DNA from: Thermocladium sp.
GTDB taxonomy: Archaea > Thermoproteota > Thermoprotei > Thermoproteales > Thermocladiaceae
NCBI GenBank assembly: GCA_023269935.1
Contig: JAGDXC010000010.1
Location: forward strand, 96,027 to 134,181
DNA: 38,155 nt
Direction of reading: 5' to 3'
The position numbers and the translations under genes are program-made. Below the pieces are notes generated by a model. The model was not told where the DNA came from. It saw only the letters and a program-made list of their open reading frames with translations, and did no database searches. Shown here in pieces: positions 7,289 through 15,167 of this stretch; the stretch's first letter is position 1; each line of letters opens with the position of its first letter.

Positions 7289-8845
7289 ATGTTCGAGATA
7301 ATAGATAAAGATGACTTGGCTCGCATTGGATTGATTCACACCGTCCACGGAGTCATTAGGACCCCAACCATGTTTCCAGTCATTAATCCAATAAAGCAAA
7401 CCCTGCGGCTTGATGAGATTAAGGAGGCCGGATTCAATCACTTCATAACTAATGCGTACCTAGTTAAGGTGAATTACGGAGAGATAGCCGCCGAAACTGG
7501 GCTTCACTCCCTCTTTAATTGGGATGAACCTATAATGACGGATTCCGGTGCGTATCAATTGCTTCAATATGGATATATAGATGTAGACCCAGATGATATA
7601 ATTAGTTTCCAAGTAAAATTGGGAACAGATATAGGAGTCATCCTTGATTTGCCCACAAGCGTAGGAACCCCACGGGATATAGTTATTACCGAGGTAGAGG
7701 AGACTATTAGAAGAGCTAGACGGGCTCTTATGCAGTTAGATGATGAAGACCCCAAGCATCGCATGCTAAGAGTGGGGCCTCTCCAGGGAGGAACTTACCT
7801 TGACTTGTTGGCATATTCATCTAGGATAATGGGGGCCCTTGGTTTCGACATATACGCAATAGGTAGCCCAACAACATTGCTTGAGGAATATGAATTATCG
7901 GGTATAATTAAAATGATAATTACGGCTAAATCAAATACGCCGCCGGGTAAACCCATTCACTTATTTGGTGCTGGGCATCCCCTCATAATGCCGCTGGCTG
8001 TCCTTCTCGGAATTGATTTATTTGATTCTGCATCCTACGCATTATTTGCACGGGATGAGCGAATCATATTGCCCGATAGAACCGCTAGACTAAGCGAGTT
8101 AAGCGATGATTATTTATTATATGCATGCGGTAAATGCCAGAAAACAGTGAAAGAGATAAGGGAAATGCCTAGAGATGAGCGGGAACACATATTAGCTCTC
8201 CATAACCTTCATGTAATTTCGCATGAGTTGCAAGAAATAAGGCAAAGAATAGCGGAGGGGTCTCTTTGGGACTATGTGGAGGCCAAGGCTAGACAGAATA
8301 TAAATCTATATAGAGCCTATAAACTTATAAGAAGCAATGCATTCAAGCGATTAATTAATAAGTTAGGCAGTGAAACCAAAGCAAATACGCATGAAATAGC
8401 GGTATTTGATTCCATTGATGCAGAGAGACCGGAGGCAATACTATTTAGACGACGGATTAAGAGAATTAGGAAATCAGGGGAGAGAGCCATAATATTATTG
8501 GGGTATCGTGAGAAACCCATTATAAGATCACCTCTTGCCCCCTTGTTAGAGCGAATAATTAGGTGCGGCGTCGATGTTTACGTATTGGATGGCGTCCTTG
8601 GAATAATTCCCTTGGAGTTAAGCGATGTCTATCCAGTCCCACAAATCAATAGCGATGTAATTATAAATAAGAAGATAATAATGACATACAGAAAGACAGT
8701 AATAATAGTTTCAGAGGATCACATTAAATACGTTAATCTAATTGATGTAAAGGGAGAGAAAGACATATTAATAATACCGAGTTACAGAACCATTTACTCA
8801 TACATTAACGATATATTCTCAAGGATCAATTGCAAGCAAGCATGA
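7289..8845 (+). CDS. tgtA: Archaeosine tRNA-guanine transglycosylase (arcTGT)
   Basis: Exchanges guanine-15 of tRNA for preQ0, the first tRNA-bound step to archaeosine. The catalytic TIM barrel is complete: TDSGAYQL with Asp85, FDSASYALFARDE with the nucleophile-type Asp246, G-P-L-Q-G-G at 163-168 and Y-A-I-G-S at 189-193. The zinc site is altered: the usual CxCxxC...H reads Y278-A-C280-G-K-C283...H305, so the first ligand cysteine is Tyr. At 518 residues the protein is shorter than full-length arcTGT (about 580-640, by memory) and I see no C-terminal PUA domain, although a C1-like region (about 390-470) remains. Cotranscription with the Sm-like gene is likely. Confidence 0.93.
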   Translation: MFEIIDKDDLARIGLIHTVHGVIRTPTMFPVINPIKQTLRLDEIKEAGFNHFITNAYLVKVNYGEIAAETGLHSLFNWDEPIMTDSGAYQLLQYGYIDVDPDDIISFQVKLGTDIGVILDLPTSVGTPRDIVITEVEETIRRARRALMQLDDEDPKHRMLRVGPLQGGTYLDLLAYSSRIMGALGFDIYAIGSPTTLLEEYELSGIIKMIITAKSNTPPGKPIHLFGAGHPLIMPLAVLLGIDLFDSASYALFARDERIILPDRTARLSELSDDYLLYACGKCQKTVKEIREMPRDEREHILALHNLHVISHELQEIRQRIAEGSLWDYVEAKARQNINLYRAYKLIRSNAFKRLINKLGSETKANTHEIAVFDSIDAERPEAILFRRRIKRIRKSGERAIILLGYREKPIIRSPLAPLLERIIRCGVDVYVLDGVLGIIPLELSDVYPVPQINSDVIINKKIIMTYRKTVIIVSEDHIKYVNLIDVKGEKDILIIPSYRTIYSYINDIFSRINCKQA

Positions 8846-9021
8846 AAGAGAGCAAGTAATTTCATTGGCCTAAGCATTACATTGTGGGCACCGTTATGTA
8901 GGGGATACCCATTATAATGAGGAAACCTACGTTACAAGATCAAGGAGAGACCACAAGAGGAAAAGTTTGCCGTTCCTCCAATCTTAAAGCGAGATCTATG
9001 ACATTAATAATGTTAGGGAGG
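8846..9021. other. 176-bp convergent intergenic gap
   Basis: Lies between the arcTGT stop and the PAC2 stop. No open frame and no tRNA-like fold were seen. It contains a weak imperfect inverted repeat (GTTATGTAGG...CCTACGTTAC, about 8893-8935) that may serve as a shared terminator region; nothing stronger can be claimed. Confidence 0.3.
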
Positions 9022-9711
9022 TTATATATAGAGCGAAGTCTCTCTGCGTCCCTCTAATTGCTTCATTTGTTTCTGTACTTCCTCCTCAAGAACTTGGGCA
9101 TCCTCATATAGCTTAGATAAATCAATCTTAATATTGAATTTACTCGCAAAGTAGGAGAGACCAGTAGCGGCTGCCCTGGGGTCTGCCAAGGATGGATTAG
9201 CGTAGGGAAGTATTGCCATGGCTGGATAAGATCTATAGGAGAACTCATTCATCATTATTGCAAGCGGGCCTAGAACTAGGTAATGATCATTCAATAAGTT
9301 ATCAATTACATCCCTCTTAGTAGTCATTATTTTTACTCCACTCTCGTCGCCAGGATCCCTTAGGGATGCATCGAGACCGCCAAACAAAATCACGTTCTTA
9401 AATCGAGATGTGATAACCCACTTAGCTAACTCCTTGGATGCAGAGAATAATTGCTTATCAGGTATTCCATAATTAAACGCAGCAATAGTAATTCCATTGC
9501 TTGGGCAATAATATATATCGCCTGGAGATGAGAGCCGGCCCTTCATGTATGATGTGTAGGGCATGGCTATTCCCATAAACCCAATCCTATTGCACTCCAT
9601 TGATGATACTAAGTGGCGCACCGCCAAGTAACCTACTAATCCTACTCCATGGAATCCAGTAATAAAGAAGTCCGTATTGAGTATTGGCTCGTTTAAAATT
9701 ATATTAGGCAT
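9022..9711 (-). CDS. PAC2-family protein (proteasome assembly chaperone-like)
   Basis: 229 residues with the PAC2 (DUF75) pattern: an N-terminal G-F-H-G-V-G-L-V-G-Y-L-A near residues 19-30, an F-G-G-L-D-A segment near residue 110, and the late L-P-Y-A-N-P...D-P-R-A-A motif near residues 175-190. The C-terminal 25 residues form a charged, probably coiled helix. Archaeal PAC2 proteins have been linked to proteasome assembly by homology to the eukaryotic PAC1-PAC2 chaperones, but few have been tested. Its start codon overlaps the end of the TFE gene by 8 bp, so the pair is translationally coupled. Confidence 0.85.
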   Translation of the reverse strand: MPNIILNEPILNTDFFITGFHGVGLVGYLAVRHLVSSMECNRIGFMGIAMPYTSYMKGRLSSPGDIYYCPSNGITIAAFNYGIPDKQLFSASKELAKWVITSRFKNVILFGGLDASLRDPGDESGVKIMTTKRDVIDNLLNDHYLVLGPLAIMMNEFSYRSYPAMAILPYANPSLADPRAAATGLSYFASKFNIKIDLSKLYEDAQVLEEEVQKQMKQLEGRRETSLYI

Positions 9712-10252
9712 TAGGAACCTCCTCCTCCAGCCTTTTTAATCTACTGACAACATTTAACAATGAATTTATTTCAGCATCTGAATCAATCATATCAAGGGAG
9801 GAACCATCTACGAGGCAAGTGAAGTTATACATGGATGCCTCACTATCTGGATACCGGCGAAAACAAGTGGGGCAGACATAGTATGAGGAATCATGGAGCG
9901 ACGCAATTACGTGCTCTAATTTTCTTCGTGTTTCCCTGATTATCCACTTAATGAACTTATTTATTATCTTGTTATCTATACTCCAACGCATTTCTTGCAT
10001 TGTTCCATATTCTAAGGTCTCCTTTCCCCTCGCAACTAATCTGACGCTATCCAACAAATGAAGGACACGGCGAACCTCTACCGCATTAACTCCCAATGTG
10101 GATGCTATTTTCTCGTCAGGCATAGCTTCCCCCTTGCTTAGTAATGTGTTTATTATGGCTACAGCGAGCTTTCCAAGCTCTGGATTATCATACTCTATTG
10201 TTATTCTCCTATATACGTACTCTGTGACTACGCTTACTAATTGCTGCTGCAT
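9704..10252 (-). CDS. tfe: Transcription factor E alpha subunit (TFE, TFIIE-alpha homologue)
   Basis: 182 residues. The N-terminal extended winged helix (about 1-95) is followed by a linker helix and a zinc-ribbon region, as in archaeal TFE, which stabilises the open pre-initiation complex with TBP and TFB. The ribbon is defective on paper: C127-P-T-C130 is present, but the second knuckle reads C146-L-V-D149-G where the family has C-x2-C-G, so the fourth ligand would be Asp or absent. A TATA box (CTTTAAAA, 10273-10280) is centred about 25 bp from the ATG. It overlaps the downstream PAC2 gene by 8 bp. Confidence 0.9.
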   Translation of the reverse strand: MQQQLVSVVTEYVYRRITIEYDNPELGKLAVAIINTLLSKGEAMPDEKIASTLGVNAVEVRRVLHLLDSVRLVARGKETLEYGTMQEMRWSIDNKIINKFIKWIIRETRRKLEHVIASLHDSSYYVCPTCFRRYPDSEASMYNFTCLVDGSSLDMIDSDAEINSLLNVVSRLKRLEEEVPNA

Positions 10253-10272
10253 CGCCGAGACCCAAGGCTATA

Positions 10273-10280
10273 CTTTAAAA
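10273..10280 (-). promoter_or_regulatory. TATA box of the tfe-PAC2 operon
   Basis: TTTTAAAG on the minus strand, centred about 25 bp from the tfe ATG at 10252. No separate box is seen in front of the overlapping PAC2 gene. Confidence 0.55.
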
Positions 10281-10302
10281 AGTTGAGCCAAAATTGTTCT
10301 AT

Positions 10303-10740
10303 TTAGCAGGAACCTGTTTTCGCTAACTTCACTATATTGTCTAGGAACTGGTTTAACTTGCCTTCTATGTATCCCTCTATTATTCGTTGACCTACCGCAG
10401 CCATTATGCCACTCATACTGAGGTCAGCATCATATGATATCTCGCCATTACCTATCGTTGCCGTTATATTAGAGTCGAGGGTAGTTCCTGGACCCTTGCT
10501 GCGAAGCCTTAATTTAATCGACTTATTGGATTCATCTATTTGAACAATGCTTATCGAGGTATTGAAGTCCCCACGCACTGGCCCCATGTGCACAAATAAT
10601 TTCATTTCATAGTCTTGACCATTCTTTTTGACCTCCTTGACATCAGGAACGCATTTGATCACATCATCAAGCCGCCCAATTATTAATTTCCACATGTCCT
10701 CTGAACCCATGTCTATGGGTCGTTTACCAACGAGCTTCAT
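10303..10740 (-). CDS. CoxG-like SRPBCC-fold protein
   Basis: 145 residues from the ATG at 10740. The pattern is that of CoxG (carbon monoxide dehydrogenase subunit G) proteins: a basic M-K-L start, D-D-V-I-K-C-V-P-D-V-K-E-V near residue 25, a V-H-M-G-P-V-R-G-x-F strand, and a long C-terminal helix starting G-Q-R-I-I-E-G-Y. Despite the name, many such proteins occur without molybdenum CO dehydrogenase and bind lipids or hydrophobic ligands. No cox genes are nearby. A longer frame begins at 10812, but an AATTTAAATT box centred near 10767 fits a leaderless start at 10740, which also matches the family's usual N-terminus. Confidence 0.75.
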   Translation of the reverse strand: MKLVGKRPIDMGSEDMWKLIIGRLDDVIKCVPDVKEVKKNGQDYEMKLFVHMGPVRGDFNTSISIVQIDESNKSIKLRLRSKGPGTTLDSNITATIGNGEISYDADLSMSGIMAAVGQRIIEGYIEGKLNQFLDNIVKLAKTGSC

Positions 10741-10819
10741 GGTTATGTTATGCTTCACTTTTGAATTTAAATTTTCCCATCGCGGCGCTTGAATTCCTTC
10801 CCTGAATTTCATGGAAACA

Positions 10820-10827
10820 TTTTAATA
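10820..10827 (+). promoter_or_regulatory. TATA box of the NifX-like protein
   Basis: TTTTAATA is centred 26 bp upstream of the second ATG (10850), arguing against the first ATG at 10838. Confidence 0.5.
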
Positions 10828-10849
10828 AAGTAAAGCAATGAAGCCCAAA

Positions 10850-11230
10850 ATGATATGTACAACAATAAATGATAATGGAGAATTGGAGATATTCTCAAAG
10901 GCGGATTATATAGTGCTGGTAGACAATGGAGAAATAATACATAAAGAGAAGAACCCAGCCCTAAAAGCCAGAGAAAAAAGGCCAACAGTAGCAAAAAGAT
11001 GCTTAGAGCTGGGAGCTGACACGGTTATAGCCCCACATGGATCCCTCTGCTTTCCCTCATATACAATACTGAACGGTAAAATAAAAAGAATATATGCAGC
11101 AAGGAGAGGCGATAAATTAAATGAAGCAATGGTGTGGCCAGTTAATATGGGCGAGATCGCTTATTCCTCATTTCTAGCAACATGGGAACGACTAACTCAC
11201 TTAACCAGGAAAGCTAAACCGGAAATATGA
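10850..11230 (+). CDS. Probable NifX/NifB-C-type (FeMo-cofactor-binding-like) small protein
   Basis: 126 residues from ATG 10850 (130 from 10838). The arrangement recalls the RNase H-like Nif11/NifX domain: an early strand, V-D-N-G-E-I-I-H-K-E-K-N-P, a helix, then E-L-G-A-D-T-V-I-A-P-H-G and a G-K-I-K-R-I-Y-A strand. Such stand-alone domains occur in archaea that do not fix nitrogen, with unknown roles. A single HGSLC segment has the only notable Cys pair candidate. It diverges from the CoxG-like gene. The family call rests on pattern alone. Confidence 0.5.
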   Translation: MICTTINDNGELEIFSKADYIVLVDNGEIIHKEKNPALKAREKRPTVAKRCLELGADTVIAPHGSLCFPSYTILNGKIKRIYAARRGDKLNEAMVWPVNMGEIAYSSFLATWERLTHLTRKAKPEI

Positions 11231-11280
11231 TAAATGATATTTCATTCTTTATTTAGGGCTACGGCAATATAAGGATCCTA

Positions 11281-11634
11281 TTAGGGGGCGCCCATCATTT
11301 TCGCAATCTCATACAATACAGGGGGCTTCCAATAAAGCATGGCGCGTTCCCTTAATATTCCAATTATCCAAATGACCAAGAAAGCAATATCGAATAAGTA
11401 CCCTATCACCCTGAATATTATAAATAAAAATGGAACAAATAAAGTTGCAATTGATAGTATTCCTAATATAACATCGATCACTATGATCACTAGTCCAAAG
11501 GTTATGCTTAAATAAGACCAATGCTTCACGTAATTGGAGTTTGGTTTAATTATTATGCCCAATATGCCGCCTATTAATGGTATTATCCAAGCTATGAGCG
11601 CCCATGTGTGCTCCTCATTATCTATTTGGGACAT
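11281..11634 (-). CDS. Small DUF4870-like integral membrane protein
   Basis: 117 residues from ATG 11634 with three to four hydrophobic helices (about 12-30, 42-62, 65-85 and 88-100). The N-terminal A-L-I-A-W-I-I-P-L-I-G-G-I-L-G and the K-H-W-S-Y-L-S pattern resemble DUF4870 proteins, whose function is unknown. A TATA box at about 11656-11663 is 26 bp from this start; the longer frame beginning at 11673 would run through the box. No partner gene is evident. Confidence 0.68.
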   Translation of the reverse strand: MSQIDNEEHTWALIAWIIPLIGGILGIIIKPNSNYVKHWSYLSITFGLVIIVIDVILGILSIATLFVPFLFIIFRVIGYLFDIAFLVIWIIGILRERAMLYWKPPVLYEIAKMMGAP

Positions 11635-11655
11635 AATTTCTTGAAAGAAATACCA

Positions 11656-11663
11656 TATATAAA
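11656..11663 (-). promoter_or_regulatory. TATA box of the DUF4870-like gene
   Basis: A TTTATATA box on the minus strand, centred 26 bp from ATG 11634. It decides the start of the membrane protein. Confidence 0.6.
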
Positions 11664-11741
11664 GTTTTCCCAATTAGCTTAATCTAAGTAAATTCCAGTA
11701 ATGAATAATTAACCGGTTAATAATTAATCAATGACTACTTG

Positions 11742-11830
11742 ATTCCCCTTCTGCCTTAAAGGGCAAGGTTTATCGTCTATTTTATAAGTAATGATAGAAA
11801 AGCAAGCCTCGCCCCTTTCCAGGCAGGGTA
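11742..11830. repeat. Imperfect inverted pair of IS200/IS605-like end hairpins
   Basis: The left arm on the minus strand (11774 to 11742) reads GATAAACCTTGCCCTTTAAG and on into GCAGAAGGGG. The right arm on the plus strand (11800-11830) reads AGCAAGCCTCGCCCCTTTCC and on into AGGCAGGG. About 25 bp of A/T-rich DNA separate them. Each arm resembles the other end-like hairpins scattered through the window. A 14-bp perfect palindrome (ATTAACCGGTTAAT) lies just outside at 11708-11721. The pair looks like a small non-autonomous element or two back-to-back fossil ends. Confidence 0.5.
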
Positions 11831-11869
11831 AGTTTTCAAATAACCTAAATAGAATCTACAAAGATATAG

Positions 11870-11877
11870 TTTTTAAA
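11870..11877 (+). promoter_or_regulatory. TATA box of the class II aldolase gene
   Basis: TTTTTAAA is centred about 27 bp upstream of ATG 11901; leaderless start predicted. Confidence 0.6.
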
Positions 11878-11900
11878 GGAAACTTGATTCTCATAGCTTC

Positions 11901-12491
11901 ATGAATAGCATGGAGAAGCGGAGACTCCTTGTGAAGTATTTCAGGTTAAGTCATGATGTTGGGTTAAATACATTAATGGGAGGCAATATGAGCGTGAGAA
12001 TTAAAGATATTATTCTGATAACGCCAAGCAATTTCTCCAAGCTAGAATTAAGCGAAGATGATGTGGTTGAGATTAATATGAATGGAGAAGTAGTACAAGG
12101 GAACAGAAAACCATCCAGCGAGTGGAGAATGCATGTTGAAATATATAAAAGAACGAAATATGATGTAGTCTTTCATGCCCATCCCCCTAATGTATTAGCA
12201 TTAAGTAATTCGGGCATAGAGCTAGATAAATCCTTTAGTGAATTGAAATCCTACTCCCGCGGCGTGGGAATGGTCCCCTACATAGAGCCGGGCACCCAAG
12301 AGCTGGCTAACGAGGTGGCTAAACACATTGAGGAGGGAAATGATTTAGTAATACTCGAGAAGCATGGCGCGGTTGCCGTAGGTTCCACGATAGAGGAGGC
12401 ATTTAATAAAATGGAGGTATTAGATATGGTGGCTTACGTTACGCTTAATACTATAAAAAATAGAATGCCATTTCATGCCTCCATATATTGA
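11901..12491 (+). CDS. Class II aldolase/adducin family protein (FucA-like)
   Basis: 196 residues, the normal size for L-fuculose-1-phosphate aldolase-type enzymes. The zinc-binding H92-A-H94-P-P and H155 (in LEKHGAVAVG) are present, as is the catalytic-type Glu74 in SSEWRMH, plus the phosphate-binding GGNMS at 27-31 and TPS near 41. These enzymes cleave or form C-C bonds in phosphorylated sugars; related archaeal members act on dihydroxyacetone phosphate with various aldehydes, and others dehydrate methylthioribulose phosphate. The substrate is not resolvable. The start is supported by the TATA box at 11870-11877. Confidence 0.87.
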   Translation: MNSMEKRRLLVKYFRLSHDVGLNTLMGGNMSVRIKDIILITPSNFSKLELSEDDVVEINMNGEVVQGNRKPSSEWRMHVEIYKRTKYDVVFHAHPPNVLALSNSGIELDKSFSELKSYSRGVGMVPYIEPGTQELANEVAKHIEEGNDLVILEKHGAVAVGSTIEEAFNKMEVLDMVAYVTLNTIKNRMPFHASIY

Positions 12492-12540
12492 GGGAAATGA
12501 TCATTCATGGTTTATAGAACCGAGAACCAAAGGAGAACCA

Positions 12541-12580
12541 CAAAGCCCCACTCTTTAGGACGGATGAGCGGTAATGAGAA
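12541..12580 (+). repeat. IS200/IS605 tnpB 3'-end-like remnant
   Basis: AAAGCCCCACTCTTTAGGAC at 12542-12561, then GGATGAGCGG. It follows the pattern GAAGCCCCACCCTTTAGGGC-GGGG commonly seen, by memory, at the right end of crenarchaeal IS200/IS605 elements. No transposase frame accompanies it. Confidence 0.4.
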
Positions 12581-12612
12581 TTAACATGAATTCAGGCTAA
12601 TTAGAAATTAGT

Positions 12613-12622
12613 GCTTAAATAG
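12613..12622 (+). promoter_or_regulatory. TATA box of the dolichol/phytol-kinase-like gene
   Basis: GCTTAAATAG is centred 26 bp upstream of ATG 12643; leaderless start predicted. Confidence 0.55.
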
Positions 12623-12642
12623 TTGATCACTTCGCTATATGC

Positions 12643-13362
12643 ATGAGCCGAATAGCCAGAGTTAAGGCATTGCTTTATAGAAAGCTTTTTCACCTAATAC
12701 TATCGGTGTTTCTCATTGCTCCATTCATAATAGGACTCCAGCTCCAATTAATAACGTATTATTATTTAATACTTCTATTTCTAGCAGCCATGTTATATGC
12801 CACTCAATTAAAAAGACCCATAATATCGCTGGTGATAAGTGAGGCGCTAGATGATGCTCGACAATCGTTCAGGGATCAATTAATAAAGATCTTAGGCACA
12901 ATTCAACGAGGAGGGGGAGAGGAAGTTATAATGACATTCAATAAATTAGAGAACATGTTTAATGATACATTGAAAAATATAGAGAGGGATTATGAGAAGC
13001 GGGGTGGATACCTAGGTGTATTAATGGGCGCAATCGGTGTCTATGCATCATATACTGCATTTGGATCATATGCCGCATACGGCATCTTAGCATTGATTTT
13101 CTACGACACATTCAGCGCATTAATTGGAACAGCTATTGGGCGGCATAAATTGCCGTACTCAACATCCACAATAGAGGGATCAATAGGGGGCCTAACCATT
13201 TACATGCTTGTGCTTCTAGTGCTAGGACTCAGGCCCATAGATCTAGCTGCACTCGGCGCCGCCGTGGTCATTTCCGAGGCTTATGGAGTCGAGGATAACC
13301 TAACTATACCGTTAATAGCATCCCTGGTAGCTTTTCTCCTAGGTACCCCAACCACATTATAG
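12643..13362 (+). CDS. SEC59/VTE5-like polyprenol or phytol kinase (CDP-diglyceride synthetase superfamily)
   Basis: 239-residue membrane protein with about six helices. It has the family pattern R-K-x-x-H-L near residues 13-17, a D-T-F-S-A-L-I-G-x-x-I-G-R-H motif near residues 155-170, S-T-I-E-G-S-I-G-G near 175, and the terminal V-E-D-N-L-T-I-P-L near 215. This pattern is shared by CTP-dependent dolichol kinases and phytol kinase. In archaea such proteins may phosphorylate dolichol for N-glycosylation or a geranylgeranyl alcohol for lipid recycling. A charged insert between helices (about residues 65-120) is longer than in most members as I recall them. The sequon-rich surface proteins near the window end make a glycosylation link attractive but unproven. 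Confidence 0.77.
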   Translation: MSRIARVKALLYRKLFHLILSVFLIAPFIIGLQLQLITYYYLILLFLAAMLYATQLKRPIISLVISEALDDARQSFRDQLIKILGTIQRGGGEEVIMTFNKLENMFNDTLKNIERDYEKRGGYLGVLMGAIGVYASYTAFGSYAAYGILALIFYDTFSALIGTAIGRHKLPYSTSTIEGSIGGLTIYMLVLLVLGLRPIDLAALGAAVVISEAYGVEDNLTIPLIASLVAFLLGTPTTL

Positions 13363-13523
13363 GGATCATCTATAAACCTAATTGGGACCATTTACGAGGA
13401 GAACGGTAAGATACTGCATAATTCTTTTCTTCCTGAATCCCCATTATTTAGATGAGGGAATGGCCAATTTCCTATGGCGCGTTTCTCCAAAAATGTTAAA
13501 TTATGTGGATGGCATTAGGCCGC

Positions 13524-15152
13524 GTGAGCATTTCCATTGACTTACATGATTTGGAGACCTTGGTTGGACGTAAGTTAGGAATAGATGAATTAAGGGAGCT
13601 CATTAAATACGCAAAAATGGAAATAGATAACATAGATGGCGAGAAGGTTGAGCTAGAGGTCACTCATGATAGGCCGGATCACTTCTCGGTCGAGGGAATA
13701 TCAAGGACATTTAAGGGAATCCTAGGCATTGAAGTAGGATTAGCTGGGCTTAAATCTGTATGGAGAACTGATTTATCGCATATAGATGATGTTCCAAATA
13801 GGAAGTACGTTGTCTTCGCTATAATGCGTGGTTTCTCCCTCAGTGATGAAGCTATTCGCCAAATGATACAACTGCAGGAAAAGTTGTCCACTATTTATGG
13901 AAGGAATAGGAGGAGAGCATCCATAGGAGTTTATGATTTATCAAAAGTGGATCTACCAGTAGTGTATAAGCAAGCAAACATAGATGATGTCTCATATATA
14001 CCTCTAGAAATGAATAGGGAGATAAGAGGCGCAGAGCTATTCTCGCTGGAAAAGGGAAGAATATATGGAGAATACGCAATGCTTAATGGGAAGGTACCCA
14101 TAATAGCTGATAGCAATGGTAGAGTTTTAGCTGTAGCACCGGTGTTAGGCAGTGAGTCAACTAAGGTTGATCCCAACACTAGGGATATTTTAATAGATGT
14201 TACGGCAACTGATATCAAGTCATTAAGGGAAGTATTCACTATCTTTGTTTATGGTTTACGGGAGAGGACACTTAATCACGTGGTTGAATTAATAGGAACT
14301 AATGCTCTTAATGAAAAAGACCTAAATCCAACTGAGCGGCAAATAGAATTAAGTGATATCAATAAGCGACTAGGCGTAAGTTTCAATATGGATGAAGCAT
14401 TGAACCTATTATTGAGGGCTAGGCATGATGCAAGCAAGATAGATGAAGACTTAATTCAAGTGAAGATCGCTCCATATAGGCTGGGCGTAATACATGCTGT
14501 CGATATAATAGAGGATGCTGCCATAATTAAGGGATACCACGAGATACCCGGCATAAATCCTTCATCCCCATCCAGTGGACGGTTACACCCAATAACTAGA
14601 CTAGTTGGATTAATTAGGGAAGCGATGATAGGGCTAGGGGCTCAAGAAGTAATGAATTATGTGCTTACTGATCCTTACTTAGCATCGCTTGGGGGAACAC
14701 CCATTAAATTGGTTAACCCAATAAGCGAGCTTTACTCCATGGTTAGAACAGCTATATGGCCTCAACTAGTTTCCCTTCTAGCTAGGAACAAGACTCTGGC
14801 TCCAAGGAAACCTAAAGTATTCGAGATTGGTAGAGTAGCTTCCATTGATGGCGGCAGCGTTATTGAGGAGAACCATTTAGGGTTCGCAATTACCGGCAAT
14901 GAAGTGACACTAACCGATGTGCTAGTTATGTCCAGTTCATTAATTAATCAACTAGGACTGAAGGCCAGGTATGAGGCAATAAATGAGGAAAATGGCATAA
15001 ATGGCAGATCAGTTAAGATAATTGTTAATGGCTTCACCATAGGCAAGGCATTTGAAGTTAATCCAGATATATTGATAAAGTTAGGACTGGAGAACCCAAC
15101 TGGCGTATTCGAGGTGAGCATCGACGAATTACTTAAGCTTATTTTTCAGTAA
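13524..15152 (+). CDS. pheT: Phenylalanine-tRNA ligase beta subunit
   Basis: Large subunit of PheRS, which charges tRNA-Phe as an alpha2beta2 tetramer. About 542 residues, the short archaeal/eukaryotic beta form. Visible landmarks: N-terminal D-L-E-x-L-V-G, E-V-T-H-D-R-P-D-H-F-S-V-E-G near residue 50, the B5-like A-P-Y-R-L-G-V-I-H-A-V-D-I-I-E-D region near 325, and L-V-N-P-I-S-E-L-Y-S-M-V-R near 400. An in-frame ATG at 13503 gives seven more residues, but a GTTAAATTA box at about 13494-13502 would place initiation near the GTG at 13524, which also matches the family N-terminus. pheS is not in the window. Confidence 0.93.
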   Translation: MSISIDLHDLETLVGRKLGIDELRELIKYAKMEIDNIDGEKVELEVTHDRPDHFSVEGISRTFKGILGIEVGLAGLKSVWRTDLSHIDDVPNRKYVVFAIMRGFSLSDEAIRQMIQLQEKLSTIYGRNRRRASIGVYDLSKVDLPVVYKQANIDDVSYIPLEMNREIRGAELFSLEKGRIYGEYAMLNGKVPIIADSNGRVLAVAPVLGSESTKVDPNTRDILIDVTATDIKSLREVFTIFVYGLRERTLNHVVELIGTNALNEKDLNPTERQIELSDINKRLGVSFNMDEALNLLLRARHDASKIDEDLIQVKIAPYRLGVIHAVDIIEDAAIIKGYHEIPGINPSSPSSGRLHPITRLVGLIREAMIGLGAQEVMNYVLTDPYLASLGGTPIKLVNPISELYSMVRTAIWPQLVSLLARNKTLAPRKPKVFEIGRVASIDGGSVIEENHLGFAITGNEVTLTDVLVMSSSLINQLGLKARYEAINEENGINGRSVKIIVNGFTIGKAFEVNPDILIKLGLENPTGVFEVSIDELLKLIFQ

Positions 15153-15167
15153 TGGCGGCGTGAGGGA

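Noticed and set aside
10809..10994. Hydrophobic minus-strand frame of 61 residues
   Set aside because: Antisense to the NifX-like gene, no box at the right distance, and leucine/tyrosine-rich composition expected from the complementary strand.
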